Part shown: positions 51,627 through 60,466 of the stretch, piece by piece
How the letters are laid out: each line of letters begins with the position of its first letter
Position numbering within the stretch: the first letter of the stretch is position 1
DNA from: an archaeon
GTDB lineage: Archaea; Nanobdellota; Nanobdellia; Woesearchaeales; UBA9642
Reading direction: 5' to 3'
Length of the DNA: 64,000 bases
Assembly (NCBI GenBank): GCA_020057295.1
Contig: JAGVGF010000006.1
Span: 62,001-126,000 of the forward strand
Position numbers and translations under genes: made by a program
Notes under the pieces: generated by a model
Database searches by the model: none
Told to the model about the DNA's origin: nothing
The model's input: only the letters and a program-made list of their open reading frames with translations

Positions 51627-51977
51627 TTATTTTTTATTTAATTTTTCTAGTTTCTCGAATAAATATCTATACAATTCTATACTCATATCTAGTCTATTTC
51701 TTAAATTATGAATCTTCTTGGATAGATCCTCTTCTCTAAATACATCAGTTATCCAGTTCGCAAAGTCATTTCGTGTATCATTAACATGGTAACTAAACAT
51801 ATCATCGTTTATTGTTTGTAGAATATCTGCTAATTCTCTATAATTCTTTATCTGTCTTCCATCACACATCACAAAATATTTGTCAGGTGTTACCTCAACA
51901 AAAAGTGTATATTTTTTTGCTACAGGTTTAACGACGGATTTCTTTTGTTTCTCGATCGCACTTTTCTCCTTTTTCAC
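51627..51977 (-). CDS. DUF5752-like small protein
   Basis: 116 residues: a Lys-rich N-terminus, then the domain YFVMCDGRQIKNYRELADIL ... FSYHVNDTRNDFANWITDVF ... LSKKIHNL. The pattern F-x-x-x-DG-I-N-x-x-EL ... V-N-x-x-NDF-NWI is shared with the adjacent tail-anchored protein, so the pair is a tandem duplication. No catalytic motif is visible; a glucan-binding or scaffold role is inferred from location only. GTG 51977 is preceded by AGAGGTGA. Confidence 0.6.
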   Translation of the reverse strand: MKKEKSAIEKQKKSVVKPVAKKYTLFVEVTPDKYFVMCDGRQIKNYRELADILQTINDDMFSYHVNDTRNDFANWITDVFREEDLSKKIHNLRNRLDMSIELYRYLFEKLEKLNKK

Positions 51978-52018
51978 ACTCTCACCTCTAATTTTAATTC
52001 TGAATAATTAATCGTAAT

Positions 52019-53302
52019 CTAACGGATTACTTCATTAAGCATTTTTGCCGGTCGATCAGTAATCCTATGTTGAACATGATATTTATCTTTTAATTCAATT
52101 ACTATGCTTTTTTCTTGAATATGTTTTTTCATTCTTAAAATTAAGTCATTAAGTATATTCATAAAATTAATGTATGATTCATAAGGTGTATCATAAGGGT
52201 TGAAATATTTATGTACGTCTCCATCATTAAAATATTTTGTACACATGTAATAAAAGTGATCACTAGTGGTAAGTTTTCTCCAATCTTCTAATAAAACTTT
52301 ATTATTTAATTCTTTAACCATTTTTTCTAGAGCATAAAGTTCAGTTAATGCAGAATTTTGCATGTTATTACCAATCCAAGCACTTAAATCTCTCTCAATA
52401 TCAGCCCATGATACAAAATTATGTATGTCTAACTCTGCTACAGGTTCATTAAGTGCTAATTCTGAAGGCCATACAAAATGCGTGTGAGGATTCTTAAATA
52501 ATTCGTGAGGTAAATGTCTTAAGAAATTAAATATTCCTGTATCTTCCCACTGATGTTCACCGAATGTTTCATAATCCATAAACAAATTAACAGAATGCTC
52601 TGCATGTTGATTTAACCAAGTAGCATATTTCTCCGCAGTTAAGGGATATTCTTTCCAAGACTTTTGTCCGAATCTGAAAGCTATATCATCACTTAACTTG
52701 TAATTTTTCAATAATAATTTTAAATTTTTAGTTGTTTTAGCTTTGTAAACATAATTCGGACTACGCCAATCTAAAATATGATCTGCGCCCTCAGCAAGTA
52801 CTGCTTTAAATCCTAAACTTTCAACAAAATGTGCTAATTCGTTATTAAATATTAATTCAGTATTTCTAAAGACGACAGGTTCTTGACCAAATAATTCTTT
52901 AATTTTTTTACGATGCAATTCTATCTGCGCTTTAAACTCTTCTTTAGAGTAAAGATAAGAAAGCGAATGATAATATGTTTCTGATAAGAATTCTACACAT
53001 CCTGTATCGGCTAATTTTTTGAATGATTCTAAGACTTCTGGAGCATACTTTTCAAATTGTTCTAACGCTACACCGGTTATACTATATGAGACTTTAAATT
53101 GCCTGCCTGACTTTTTGTAAGTGTGTATAAGATCAAGTATTGCTTTATTTGTTGGTAAATAACATTTTTTAGCAACCTTCTGCATTACTTCTTTATTTTT
53201 ATGCTCATCAAAATAGTCGCTAGTATTGCCTATATTAAATACCGAATACCTCTTCATTCTGTAAGGTTGGTGTACTTGAAAATAAAAACATACATTTGGC
53301 AT
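52019..53302 (-). CDS. GH57 alpha-amylase-type glycosidase
   Basis: 427 residues: CFYFQVHQPYRMKRYSVF, GRQFKVSYSITGVALEQ, ETYYHSL, VFRNTELIFNN (nucleophile Glu) and FMDYETFGEHQ (acid/base Asp region) are the conserved GH57 regions. There is no signal peptide, so it works in the cytosol, consistent with trimming or degrading internal storage glucan. Branching-enzyme or 4-alpha-glucanotransferase activities also occur in GH57 and cannot be excluded. AAGGTGA precedes ATG 53302. Confidence 0.9.
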   Translation of the reverse strand: MPNVCFYFQVHQPYRMKRYSVFNIGNTSDYFDEHKNKEVMQKVAKKCYLPTNKAILDLIHTYKKSGRQFKVSYSITGVALEQFEKYAPEVLESFKKLADTGCVEFLSETYYHSLSYLYSKEEFKAQIELHRKKIKELFGQEPVVFRNTELIFNNELAHFVESLGFKAVLAEGADHILDWRSPNYVYKAKTTKNLKLLLKNYKLSDDIAFRFGQKSWKEYPLTAEKYATWLNQHAEHSVNLFMDYETFGEHQWEDTGIFNFLRHLPHELFKNPHTHFVWPSELALNEPVAELDIHNFVSWADIERDLSAWIGNNMQNSALTELYALEKMVKELNNKVLLEDWRKLTTSDHFYYMCTKYFNDGDVHKYFNPYDTPYESYINFMNILNDLILRMKKHIQEKSIVIELKDKYHVQHRITDRPAKMLNEVIR

Positions 53303-53336
53303 AATTAACTCACCTTATATAAAATTTGTACAATAA

Positions 53337-54596
53337 TCACGGAGCTTTTTCACCATGAGCGTGTTCGTGTAATACTAAATTATAAATGTCAATACATTTT
53401 TGTGCTGGAACATTCCAACTAAATGTTCTAACTTCTATTGCACCATGATGTAATAATTCATGATGTAATCCTCGATAATTTAATACTGTTAGTATCTTGT
53501 TAGCTAATTCGTCAACATCCCAAAAATCTACTTTAAGAGCGTTCTTTAAGACTTCACTAACGCCTGATTGTTTAGAGATTATTACAGGAACATTATTTCT
53601 TAATGCTTCTAAAGGCGTAATACCAAAAGGCTCGCTTACTGAAGGCATCACGTACAAATCTGCGAGCTTGTACATTCTATCAACATCTGGTCCTGAAGCC
53701 CATCCAGCAAATAGTACTTTACTACCTATACCTAACTGCGCAACTCTATCAACAAGTCTTGCTTCCATATCACCATTACCTACTACAATAAATTTCACTT
53801 CAGGATCATAATCCAAAACTTTTTTTGCAGCCTCAATAAAATAGTCAGGACCTTTTTGTAATGTTAATCGTCCTAAATATAACACAACTTTTTCATTCTT
53901 CTTAACATTAAAATTAGGTTCATCAGTAAAATCTACAGCATTATGAACTACAACAATTTTATCTCCAGAAATACCATAATGCTGCATAATTTTTTGTTTA
54001 GTAAAATAAGATACCGCGATCACTCTATCAGCTTGCAACATTCCTTGTCTTTCAATATCATAAACATACTGATTAACGCTGTTGCCTCCAGTCCTATCAA
54101 ATTCTGTAGCATGCACTTGAACAATTAATGGTTTTCCAGTTGCCTTTTTTGCTTCAATACCAGCCGGGAAAGCCATCCAATCATGACAATGTATAACATC
54201 AAATTCTTCAGTCATAGCTATAGCTTTTGCAGCCATTGATAAACGATATACTTCATCATAAATATTTCTACCGTATAATACTTTAGAATTTTCAGATTTA
54301 GTTTTTAATGTTTCAATATATTGTTCATAATTGGTAGAATATTGCGTTTCAGTAAGATAAGGTTTTAACAAACTATCAATACGTTTTATCTTAAGATTAT
54401 ATCTAGAAAGATTAGATGCGATTAAGAGTTTAACGAATTCTGCCTTCATATCTTCTGGCCCATGCGGAATGACGAAAGTTACATCAACATTCTTGTTCGT
54501 TAAACCCTTGGTTAAGCCATAACATGCTGTGCCAAGACCGCCCGACATAAATGGTGGAAATTCCCATCCAAACATGAGTACCTTTAACTTATTCAT
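53337..54596 (-). CDS. GT4 glycosyltransferase (glucan synthase-like)
   Basis: 419 residues of GT-B fold: FGWEFPPFMSGGLGTACYGL at the start (glycogen-synthase-like glycine loop), DVIHCHDWMAFPAG, VLYLGRLTLQKGPDYFIEA and SVSEPFGITPLEALRNNVPVI with the E-x7-E motif. It probably adds glucose from an NDP-sugar to an alpha-glucan or a lipid/protein acceptor. ATG 54596 is preferred; the longer GTG start at 54602 overlaps the AGAGGTGGG ribosome site. As the first gene of the island it follows directly on the regulatory region. Confidence 0.87.
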   Translation of the reverse strand: MNKLKVLMFGWEFPPFMSGGLGTACYGLTKGLTNKNVDVTFVIPHGPEDMKAEFVKLLIASNLSRYNLKIKRIDSLLKPYLTETQYSTNYEQYIETLKTKSENSKVLYGRNIYDEVYRLSMAAKAIAMTEEFDVIHCHDWMAFPAGIEAKKATGKPLIVQVHATEFDRTGGNSVNQYVYDIERQGMLQADRVIAVSYFTKQKIMQHYGISGDKIVVVHNAVDFTDEPNFNVKKNEKVVLYLGRLTLQKGPDYFIEAAKKVLDYDPEVKFIVVGNGDMEARLVDRVAQLGIGSKVLFAGWASGPDVDRMYKLADLYVMPSVSEPFGITPLEALRNNVPVIISKQSGVSEVLKNALKVDFWDVDELANKILTVLNYRGLHHELLHHGAIEVRTFSWNVPAQKCIDIYNLVLHEHAHGEKAP

Positions 54597-54602
54597 ACCC
54601 AC

Positions 54603-54901
54603 CTCTTTAAGGGCAACCCACTAGTATCTCTAACACAAAATATCTTCATTATACTAATACCCACTTTTGTAATACTAGTTACGTGAAGAAGATATATAAA
54701 AATGTTGTGTTTTTTTAAGCCTAAAATAAAGTCTAAGATATTTTTCTGAGCTTGAAAAATTATGTTTTTTAGGATTTTTCGCACAAAAAAAGCACAAATA
54801 AATAAATAACTTAATAACTTTAATAACAACTTAATATAATAAGTTAATTTAGTTTTAAATAATCGTAAAATTTATATAGTTCCTATGTCTTGTAAAATAA
54901 C
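54603..54901. promoter_or_regulatory. Divergent control region of the glucan island and its putative regulator
   Basis: 299 bp without an ORF. On the island side, ACTAGTAT (54620-54627), ATACTAAT (54651-54658) and ATACTAGT (54672-54679) are inverted or variant copies of one 8-mer around the start site; ATATATAAAAAT (54691-54702) may be the island's TATA on the opposite strand. On the regulator side, AACTTA-ATATAA-TAAGTT (54828-54845) lies before the TATA box TTTATATAG (54871-54879). Tandem GCACAAA copies occur at 54781 and 54792. Autoregulation plus control of the island is inferred. Confidence 0.5.
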
Positions 54902-55588
54902 ATGAACAACATAACATACGAAGAAATAAATCCTGAAATATTTTCAAATAACAAATGGCTTATCCTCAAGGAAATAGCTGAAGCACCACAATCGCCTAGC
55001 GATTTAGCATTAAAAACAAATACGAGCTTATCAAACATAACACAACAATTAAAATTGTTAGAAGCGTATAGACTTGTTCGTAAAGAGAAATCTGAAGAAA
55101 AAAGTAGCGGTAAACCAAGGACAATATATTACATTAACACAGAATTAGTATACTCTGTAATTCTAAGAAATGGCAAGGCTGAACGTAAATTGTTTATGAT
55201 TGATAACGCTAACAGTCTATTTTTTAATATCATCTTTAGTATGAATCAAGAAGATTTAACATTTATGCTTAAATTCAGTTTCAAGTATGAAGATATTCTT
55301 AAAAAATGCAAGGCTATAGGATTCTTAAAATCTACAAAGGACAGTATTGAATTGTTCTTAATAACCGATCATTTAGATGAGATAAGATCAAAGTTTAGCA
55401 ATATATTTGTTGATGATCATCATGGTAAAACTAAAAAAATAATTAATTGGAGCCATAACGAGTTTGAAGTTAATGATGGTCTAACCCGTAAAGATAAATA
55501 TTATATGGATATGATTAAGAATGTTCAGATAATACATGACCCTAACTCAATATTAAGAAATATAAAGACACACAGAGAAAATATGTAG
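54902..55588 (+). CDS. Winged-helix (ArsR-like) transcriptional regulator
   Basis: 228 residues. Residues ~17-70 (NKWLILKEIAEAPQSPSDLALKT and SLSNITQQLKLLEAYRLVRK) form a winged helix, and SGKPRTIYYINT is the wing. The C-terminal 140 residues contain an IELFLITDHLDEI ... VQIIHDPNSI pattern like a degenerate nucleotidyltransferase-type sensor domain seen on other archaeal wHTH proteins. No metal-binding Cys pair is evident. TATA TTTATATAG is ~27 nt upstream of the ATG. It is divergent from the glucan island, its most likely target. Confidence 0.75.
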   Translation: MNNITYEEINPEIFSNNKWLILKEIAEAPQSPSDLALKTNTSLSNITQQLKLLEAYRLVRKEKSEEKSSGKPRTIYYINTELVYSVILRNGKAERKLFMIDNANSLFFNIIFSMNQEDLTFMLKFSFKYEDILKKCKAIGFLKSTKDSIELFLITDHLDEIRSKFSNIFVDDHHGKTKKIINWSHNEFEVNDGLTRKDKYYMDMIKNVQIIHDPNSILRNIKTHRENM

Positions 55589-55623
55589 GTGTGATAAATA
55601 CTTGATTTAATAAGAGATTAAAA

Positions 55624-55920
55624 ATGAATAAAGTTATTAAATTTTTAGATGAATTGAATGATGAAGAAATTTATGAGTTTGAGAAAGATTTAAAGAGTGG
55701 TAGTTTACAAAAATTCATAGAGCAAAAAAAGGAATATTATAAAATTAAGGATAAAATGTGCAGTACGTGCGGTAATAATGTTAATGAAGATTGTACTGTT
55801 TTAATCTTTGGAGATCCTAAGATAGGTGTTCGTAAAAAGGCTCACTTCTGTGGCTTTGATTGTCTGGAATATTTTATTAATAAGAATATTAAAAGAGTAA
55901 ACGTTAAAAAGAAGCGATAA
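55624..55920 (+). CDS. Small treble-clef-like zinc protein, unknown
   Basis: 98 residues: a helical N-terminus, CSTCGNN, a beta hairpin (CTVLIFGDPKIGVRKKAHF) and CGFDCLEYF, then a basic tail KRVNVKKKR. The two C-x2/3-C pairs separated by ~25 residues fit a zinc-binding TRASH/FLYWCH-like module. The name of the family is not recognised. It is the first of three closely spaced genes ending with the rubrerythrin-like gene, so a metal- or oxygen-related job is possible. Confidence 0.55.
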   Translation: MNKVIKFLDELNDEEIYEFEKDLKSGSLQKFIEQKKEYYKIKDKMCSTCGNNVNEDCTVLIFGDPKIGVRKKAHFCGFDCLEYFINKNIKRVNVKKKR

Positions 55921-55944
55921 CCCTTAAATTATTCTGGTGAGTCT

Positions 55945-56172
55945 ATGGCATTACAACAGTTAAAATCATTATACGAAAAACGCAAGGCTAACCTTGTTAG
56001 TTTATTGGAGAGAAACCCTAAACTTGATCCTGCGAGACAACATCAGATTTATGGGGCAATATGTGAGATAGACATATTGTTAAAAACTATTGACCATTTA
56101 CGTGATCAAGAAATTCAAGAGAATTACGAGCTGGATGCTAAAGGCAGAGGTATGCGACCAGGTAGCATGTAA
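55945..56172 (+). CDS. Free-standing copy of the rubrerythrin-fused helical domain
   Basis: 75 residues, homologous over its whole length to the first ~70 residues of the next gene: both have LK-x-x-YEKR+, NPKLD-x-x-R, I-GAI-EID, KTID-LR-QEI-E. It is a helical hairpin with no metal site. GGTGAGTCT precedes the ATG. The duplication next to the rubrerythrin-like gene suggests a hetero-complex in which this domain docks with itself. Confidence 0.6.
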   Translation: MALQQLKSLYEKRKANLVSLLERNPKLDPARQHQIYGAICEIDILLKTIDHLRDQEIQENYELDAKGRGMRPGSM

Positions 56173-56215
56173 GATAATTAAATAAGACATTCATGATTAA
56201 TATTTAAGGTGATTT

Positions 56216-57007
56216 ATGCCATTAAGAAAGTTAAAAAACATTTACGAGAAAAGAAGAAGTACTTTAAAGAATCTTTTAGATACTAATCCTAAACTAGATA
56301 AATCTAGGAAAAGTGAAATTACTGGTGCAATAGCAGAAATCGACGCTTTAGCTAAAACAATAGATACATTAAGAGAACAGGAGATTGAAGAAGGTAGATT
56401 ACTGGAAGTTAAAGCTACGAGTTCGTTTTTAGATAATATTCCATTAGTTCAAAACTTTAATGATAAAGTCAAATTAAAATTTGATAATTCTGCAACAAAA
56501 CAAGGTTTGGTTGATGCTTTTAATAAAAAGTGTGCTTCTAGAACTAAGTATGAACTGTTTGGACAAATTGCACGTGGTGAAGGTTATGAGCATATTGCTC
56601 AAATATTTTTTGAAACAGCATCTAATGAGCGAGAACAGGCACGCATAATACTAGAGTTTATGAAAGAAGATAAAGATACAGCGCACAATTTACGTAATAG
56701 TGCTGATCTTGAACGTAAAAATCACGAGTATTACTATGCTCAATATGAAAAAATAGCAGGTGATGAAAAATATCCTTATATTGTTGAGTTCTTTAAAGAA
56801 TTGTCACAGATTGAAGCAGAGCATGAGAAAAGATTTTTAAAATTATTAAAAACTTTTAATGAGAAAAAAGTTTTTAGAAGAGAAACCGTTGTTAGATGGA
56901 AGTGTAAGAATTGTGGATATATTTTTGAGGGTAAAGAAGCTCCACAAAAATGTAAAGTATGTAGACAGGGAAGAGCATATTTTGAGTTAAATCAAGAGAA
57001 TTATTAA
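56216..57007 (+). CDS. Rubrerythrin-like protein with N-terminal helical domain and altered diiron site
   Basis: 263 residues: N-terminal helical domain (1-70), ferritin-like four-helix bundle (about 95-215) and a C-terminal rubredoxin-like module with CKNCGYIF ... CKVC. Aligning to rubrerythrin, the first iron-ligand pair is changed: AFNKKCASR replaces AFxGExxAR (Glu to Lys), and EREQA replaces EREHA (His to Gln). The second half (HEYYYAQYEKIA, EAEHEKRF) is kept. Peroxidase chemistry would be impaired or altered. AGGTGATTT precedes the ATG. Confidence 0.82.
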   Translation: MPLRKLKNIYEKRRSTLKNLLDTNPKLDKSRKSEITGAIAEIDALAKTIDTLREQEIEEGRLLEVKATSSFLDNIPLVQNFNDKVKLKFDNSATKQGLVDAFNKKCASRTKYELFGQIARGEGYEHIAQIFFETASNEREQARIILEFMKEDKDTAHNLRNSADLERKNHEYYYAQYEKIAGDEKYPYIVEFFKELSQIEAEHEKRFLKLLKTFNEKKVFRRETVVRWKCKNCGYIFEGKEAPQKCKVCRQGRAYFELNQENY

Positions 57008-57042
57008 AGTATTTCTTAAGAATAATATAAAATGTTTACAGC

Positions 57043-58599
57043 TTATATTTGATCCCATGTTTTTTCTTGGTTAATCAATGATTCTATTATATGTCTAACA
57101 TGAGTTATTGATATTCTTTTCTGTTCTTCTGTATCTCTATTTCTAATTGTTACAGTTCCATGTTTATCGGAAGTTGTTTCTATAGAATCATAGTCAACAG
57201 TTATGCAAAATGGTGTTCCTGACTCATCTTCACGAAGATATCTTTTACCTATGCTTCCTGAAATATCATATCGTACGGAAAATTCTTTTTGTAATTCATC
57301 ATAAATTTTCTTTGCTACATCAGGAAGTCCATCTTTTTTCATTAATGGAAATACTGCTACATTTACTGGACTCATATGCCACGGTACTAAGAATTTTGTT
57401 TTACCTTCTTTTTCATCAATTCTTCTATAGAATAAATCAAGTAGCGCGAATGTTGGTCTGTCTGTTCCGAATGCTATTTCTATAATATTTGGTGTTTCTG
57501 TTTTTTCTGCTGCTGTTGATTCTTCGTTGAATAATTTTAATTCTTTGCCTGAATGTTTTCCATGCTGTGTCAAGTCATAATCTGTTCTATCATGAACACC
57601 ACATAATTCGAACCATCCGAAACTGTTAAGTTTTACTTCAATATCCCACGCATCTTCCGCATAGAATGCCTTTTCATCAGGGAAATGTTGTCTTAACCTT
57701 ATCTTATCTTCAGGGATTCCTATCTGTCTAAATAATGAGTATGCCATATATACAGCCCATGCGTAAGCCTTATTTTTGAAATATCCTTTTTCCATTGCTT
57801 CATACACAGATAAAGGTTTATGCTCATGATTTTGTTCTTGGAACTGCCAAGGCCATAAAGGCATTTTTTCATGTTTTATGTCATCATATTTTTCGAAATT
57901 ATTTTTTTGTTCTTTAAATAAGAATATTTGTGCTTCGGCTTGTGTAAATTCTCTGCATCTTAAAACATGCTGTCTTGGACTTATCTCGTTACGATATGCT
58001 TTACCAATCTGAAATACTGCATAAGGAAGTTTTTTTCTAAAGAATTCGTTATATCTCAAGAATGGAAGATATGTTGTTGTTGCAGTCTCTGGTCTGTTAT
58101 ATGCTTCTACATCAAGACCAACAGTTGTTTTCATCATTAAAGTGTGTCGCTTGATTGTTTTAGCAAATTCCGATTTACAGCTAGGACATTTAACATGATT
58201 TTGTTCTATAAAATGTAATAATTCATCATCTGTCTTATGATCAAAACTCTGTTCAGGAAATAATTCGCTAAGTAAATTATCTACTCTAAAATTTCCTTTA
58301 CACTTAGAACATGTAATTACCGGATCTGTAAATCCTCCTAAATGTCCTGATGCCTGCCACACTTCCTTCTGCATTACAGTAGGACATTCAACTTCCCAGA
58401 AACCATTCTTTTGATATAATTTTCTAATTTGATTCTCTACATTATTCTTTAATAATTTTCCTAAAGGAGCGTAAGTATAAAATCCTGCAAGTCCGCCATA
58501 TATTTCTGGCTCAGGACCCCAAATGAAACCTTTCTGCTGCATAAAACTAAGTAATTCGTCATAGAATTTGTTACCTGTTTTGCTAGTATTATCAACCAT
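57043..58599 (-). CDS. glyS: Glycyl-tRNA synthetase (alpha2 type)
   Basis: 518 residues, class II: PEIYGGLAGFYTYAPLGKLLKNNVENQIR, ASGHLGGFTDPV, zinc pairs CSKC and CPSC, motif 2 FQIGKAYRNEISPRQHVLRCREFTQAE, motif 3 EIAFGTDRPTFALLDLFY and a C-terminal anticodon-binding domain (VNVAVFPLM). This is the archaeal/eukaryotic form. It is convergent with the rubrerythrin gene. Confidence 0.95.
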   Translation of the reverse strand: MVDNTSKTGNKFYDELLSFMQQKGFIWGPEPEIYGGLAGFYTYAPLGKLLKNNVENQIRKLYQKNGFWEVECPTVMQKEVWQASGHLGGFTDPVITCSKCKGNFRVDNLLSELFPEQSFDHKTDDELLHFIEQNHVKCPSCKSEFAKTIKRHTLMMKTTVGLDVEAYNRPETATTTYLPFLRYNEFFRKKLPYAVFQIGKAYRNEISPRQHVLRCREFTQAEAQIFLFKEQKNNFEKYDDIKHEKMPLWPWQFQEQNHEHKPLSVYEAMEKGYFKNKAYAWAVYMAYSLFRQIGIPEDKIRLRQHFPDEKAFYAEDAWDIEVKLNSFGWFELCGVHDRTDYDLTQHGKHSGKELKLFNEESTAAEKTETPNIIEIAFGTDRPTFALLDLFYRRIDEKEGKTKFLVPWHMSPVNVAVFPLMKKDGLPDVAKKIYDELQKEFSVRYDISGSIGKRYLREDESGTPFCITVDYDSIETTSDKHGTVTIRNRDTEEQKRISITHVRHIIESLINQEKTWDQI

Positions 58600-58681
58600 A
58601 ACATAATGAGAATGACGAGAATTTAAAAATGTTATTTTATTTCGACACTAAATTTATAAATTATTAACGTTTTAAATTAGC

Positions 58682-59191
58682 ATGGAAGATTTACATAAAG
58701 TTTGGTCACATAGATGGGTTACACCAAAAGCCAAATGCAGAAATTCTCCGATACAAGGATTAGGAGTATTTGCGATTGCGCCAATAAAAAAAGGAGAGCT
58801 AATAGCGATATTAGGCGGAGTAATTGTTCAAAAATCAGAGATAAGAAAATATTGGAAGATTATGGGACATGTTGGAATACAAATTGCTGATGATTTTTTT
58901 ATTGTGCCGACAACAAGAAAAGAGTTAGAAGAAACCGGTGTTTTCAATCATTCATGCGAACCGAATATAGGATTTGTAGACAGTACACAGTTCGTTGCAA
59001 TCAAAGATGTAAAAAAGGGCGAAGAATTAACTTTTGATTATGCATTTAATGAAACAGAGAATGAATCTTTTAAATGTGAGTGTGGATTTAAAAATTGTAG
59101 AGGAACAATCACGAAAGAAGATTGGAAAATACCATCAATCAGGAAAAAATATAAAAAATATTTCTCTCCTTATTTGAAAAGAAAAATATAA
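58682..59191 (+). CDS. SET-domain protein with post-SET cysteine cluster
   Basis: 169 residues: NSPIQGLGVFAIAPIKKGELIAIL (SET-N), FNHSCEPNIGFV, KKGEELTFDYAF and the post-SET CECGFKNCRGTI, whose cysteines with the Cys of NHSCEPN make the zinc site near the lysine channel. The architecture is that of eukaryote-like protein lysine methyltransferases. The substrate is unknown; the histone-fold protein at 39287 is one candidate. AATTTATAAATT ~27 nt upstream implies a leaderless mRNA. Confidence 0.88.
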   Translation: MEDLHKVWSHRWVTPKAKCRNSPIQGLGVFAIAPIKKGELIAILGGVIVQKSEIRKYWKIMGHVGIQIADDFFIVPTTRKELEETGVFNHSCEPNIGFVDSTQFVAIKDVKKGEELTFDYAFNETENESFKCECGFKNCRGTITKEDWKIPSIRKKYKKYFSPYLKRKI

Positions 59192-59230
59192 AAAGTTATA
59201 TATTAAAAAAATCTATAAAAACTAATCAAA

Positions 59231-60433
59231 TCAATCATCATATTTAACAAACTTGTCTCCCTTAACAGTCTTAACAATTAATGGTTTTGTAACATCGCCG
59301 TTCTTATCAAATGTTAGTATTCCTGATGCACCAGTATAATTTTTAATTGTATATATGCAATTTTTCACATCGTCGACATAATCACCATATCGTTCAATGC
59401 ATAAACTAAGTATCATGAGAGAATCATAACCGTTTGCCGATATCATTTCCGGACCAGAATCATATTCTTTTGTATATTTATGTTTATATAATAGCATGCT
59501 ATCTGTTTGTGATTTATCGTCATAAGGATAAGGGTATATTATTGATTCATTAACATAACCTGCTATTTGTATTAGTTCTTGACCCTCCATAGGGCTCGGA
59601 CCATAATAATTCATACTATAACCTAATTCTCGAGATTGTTTAATAATTTGCCCAACATTTCTAGGAGAACCTAATATAAATAAATGTTTAGCACTGAGTT
59701 TTTTTAACTTTAATAGATAAGTTCTAAAATCTGATTCTTTACTATCAAAATATTGTATAGAACCGACAGCATTAGTTTTATTATATACCTCTAAAAAAGG
59801 TTTTAAGTAAGAAACACTATAGTCGGTATTTATAGCTATAATATATAATTTTTCGTCGATTCTCTTTGATAAATATTCTGCCCAAAATGGTGCTTCTTCC
59901 ATGACATTTATTTGTGTTCTGAAAATATAATCACCCATTAGACTAATTTCACTGGCTTGGGCAGCTGGAATAATTGTTAATATCTTATCTTTTTCAGCAA
60001 GAGGTGCTACAGCCAATACTTCTGATGAACCATAAGGTCCAATAATATAATGTACGTTATCAATATCTCTAACTTTAGTATAAGCAGTAACTGATTGACG
60101 TGGATCATACTGCGTATCTTCAAAGATTAACTCAAAAACATATTTATTTCTTGGGATAGCATTAATATCTTTTTGAGCAAGCAGCACTCCACGTCTTAAA
60201 TAGTTACCGGCTTCAGCCCTAACACCAGTGAGTGGAGCTAGGACGCTGATCTTGATGATTTGTTTAGATTCTTGAGGAATCTCTTGTACAACGTGACCAG
60301 TTGTATCAACCCGACCTGTTGTATCTGTTTCAATACCTGTTGAAAGCAAGTATACAAATGCGCCCATACAAGCGAGTATAATCACAATGAATATTATTAT
60401 TCCCACATTTCTAGACTTAAAAGATTTAACCAT
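59231..60433 (-). CDS. Membrane-anchored solute-binding protein (Leu/Ile/Val type)
   Basis: 400 residues: an N-terminal helix (VGIIIFIVIILACMGAFVYLL), a Thr/Val linker, and a periplasmic-binding-protein type I domain starting IKISVLAPLTGVRAEAGNYL, with IGPYGSSEVLAVAPLAEKDKI and ILGSPRNVGQIIKQSRELG. Family members bind branched-chain amino acids, amides or aromatic acids. No ABC permease or ATPase gene lies in the window, so it may be a receptor or work with a distant transporter. It is divergent from TrmB copy 3 across a shared palindrome. Confidence 0.85.
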   Translation of the reverse strand: MVKSFKSRNVGIIIFIVIILACMGAFVYLLSTGIETDTTGRVDTTGHVVQEIPQESKQIIKISVLAPLTGVRAEAGNYLRRGVLLAQKDINAIPRNKYVFELIFEDTQYDPRQSVTAYTKVRDIDNVHYIIGPYGSSEVLAVAPLAEKDKILTIIPAAQASEISLMGDYIFRTQINVMEEAPFWAEYLSKRIDEKLYIIAINTDYSVSYLKPFLEVYNKTNAVGSIQYFDSKESDFRTYLLKLKKLSAKHLFILGSPRNVGQIIKQSRELGYSMNYYGPSPMEGQELIQIAGYVNESIIYPYPYDDKSQTDSMLLYKHKYTKEYDSGPEMISANGYDSLMILSLCIERYGDYVDDVKNCIYTIKNYTGASGILTFDKNGDVTKPLIVKTVKGDKFVKYDD

Positions 60434-60466
60434 GAAAGAGTAGTATCTAAATCACTATTTAAATCT

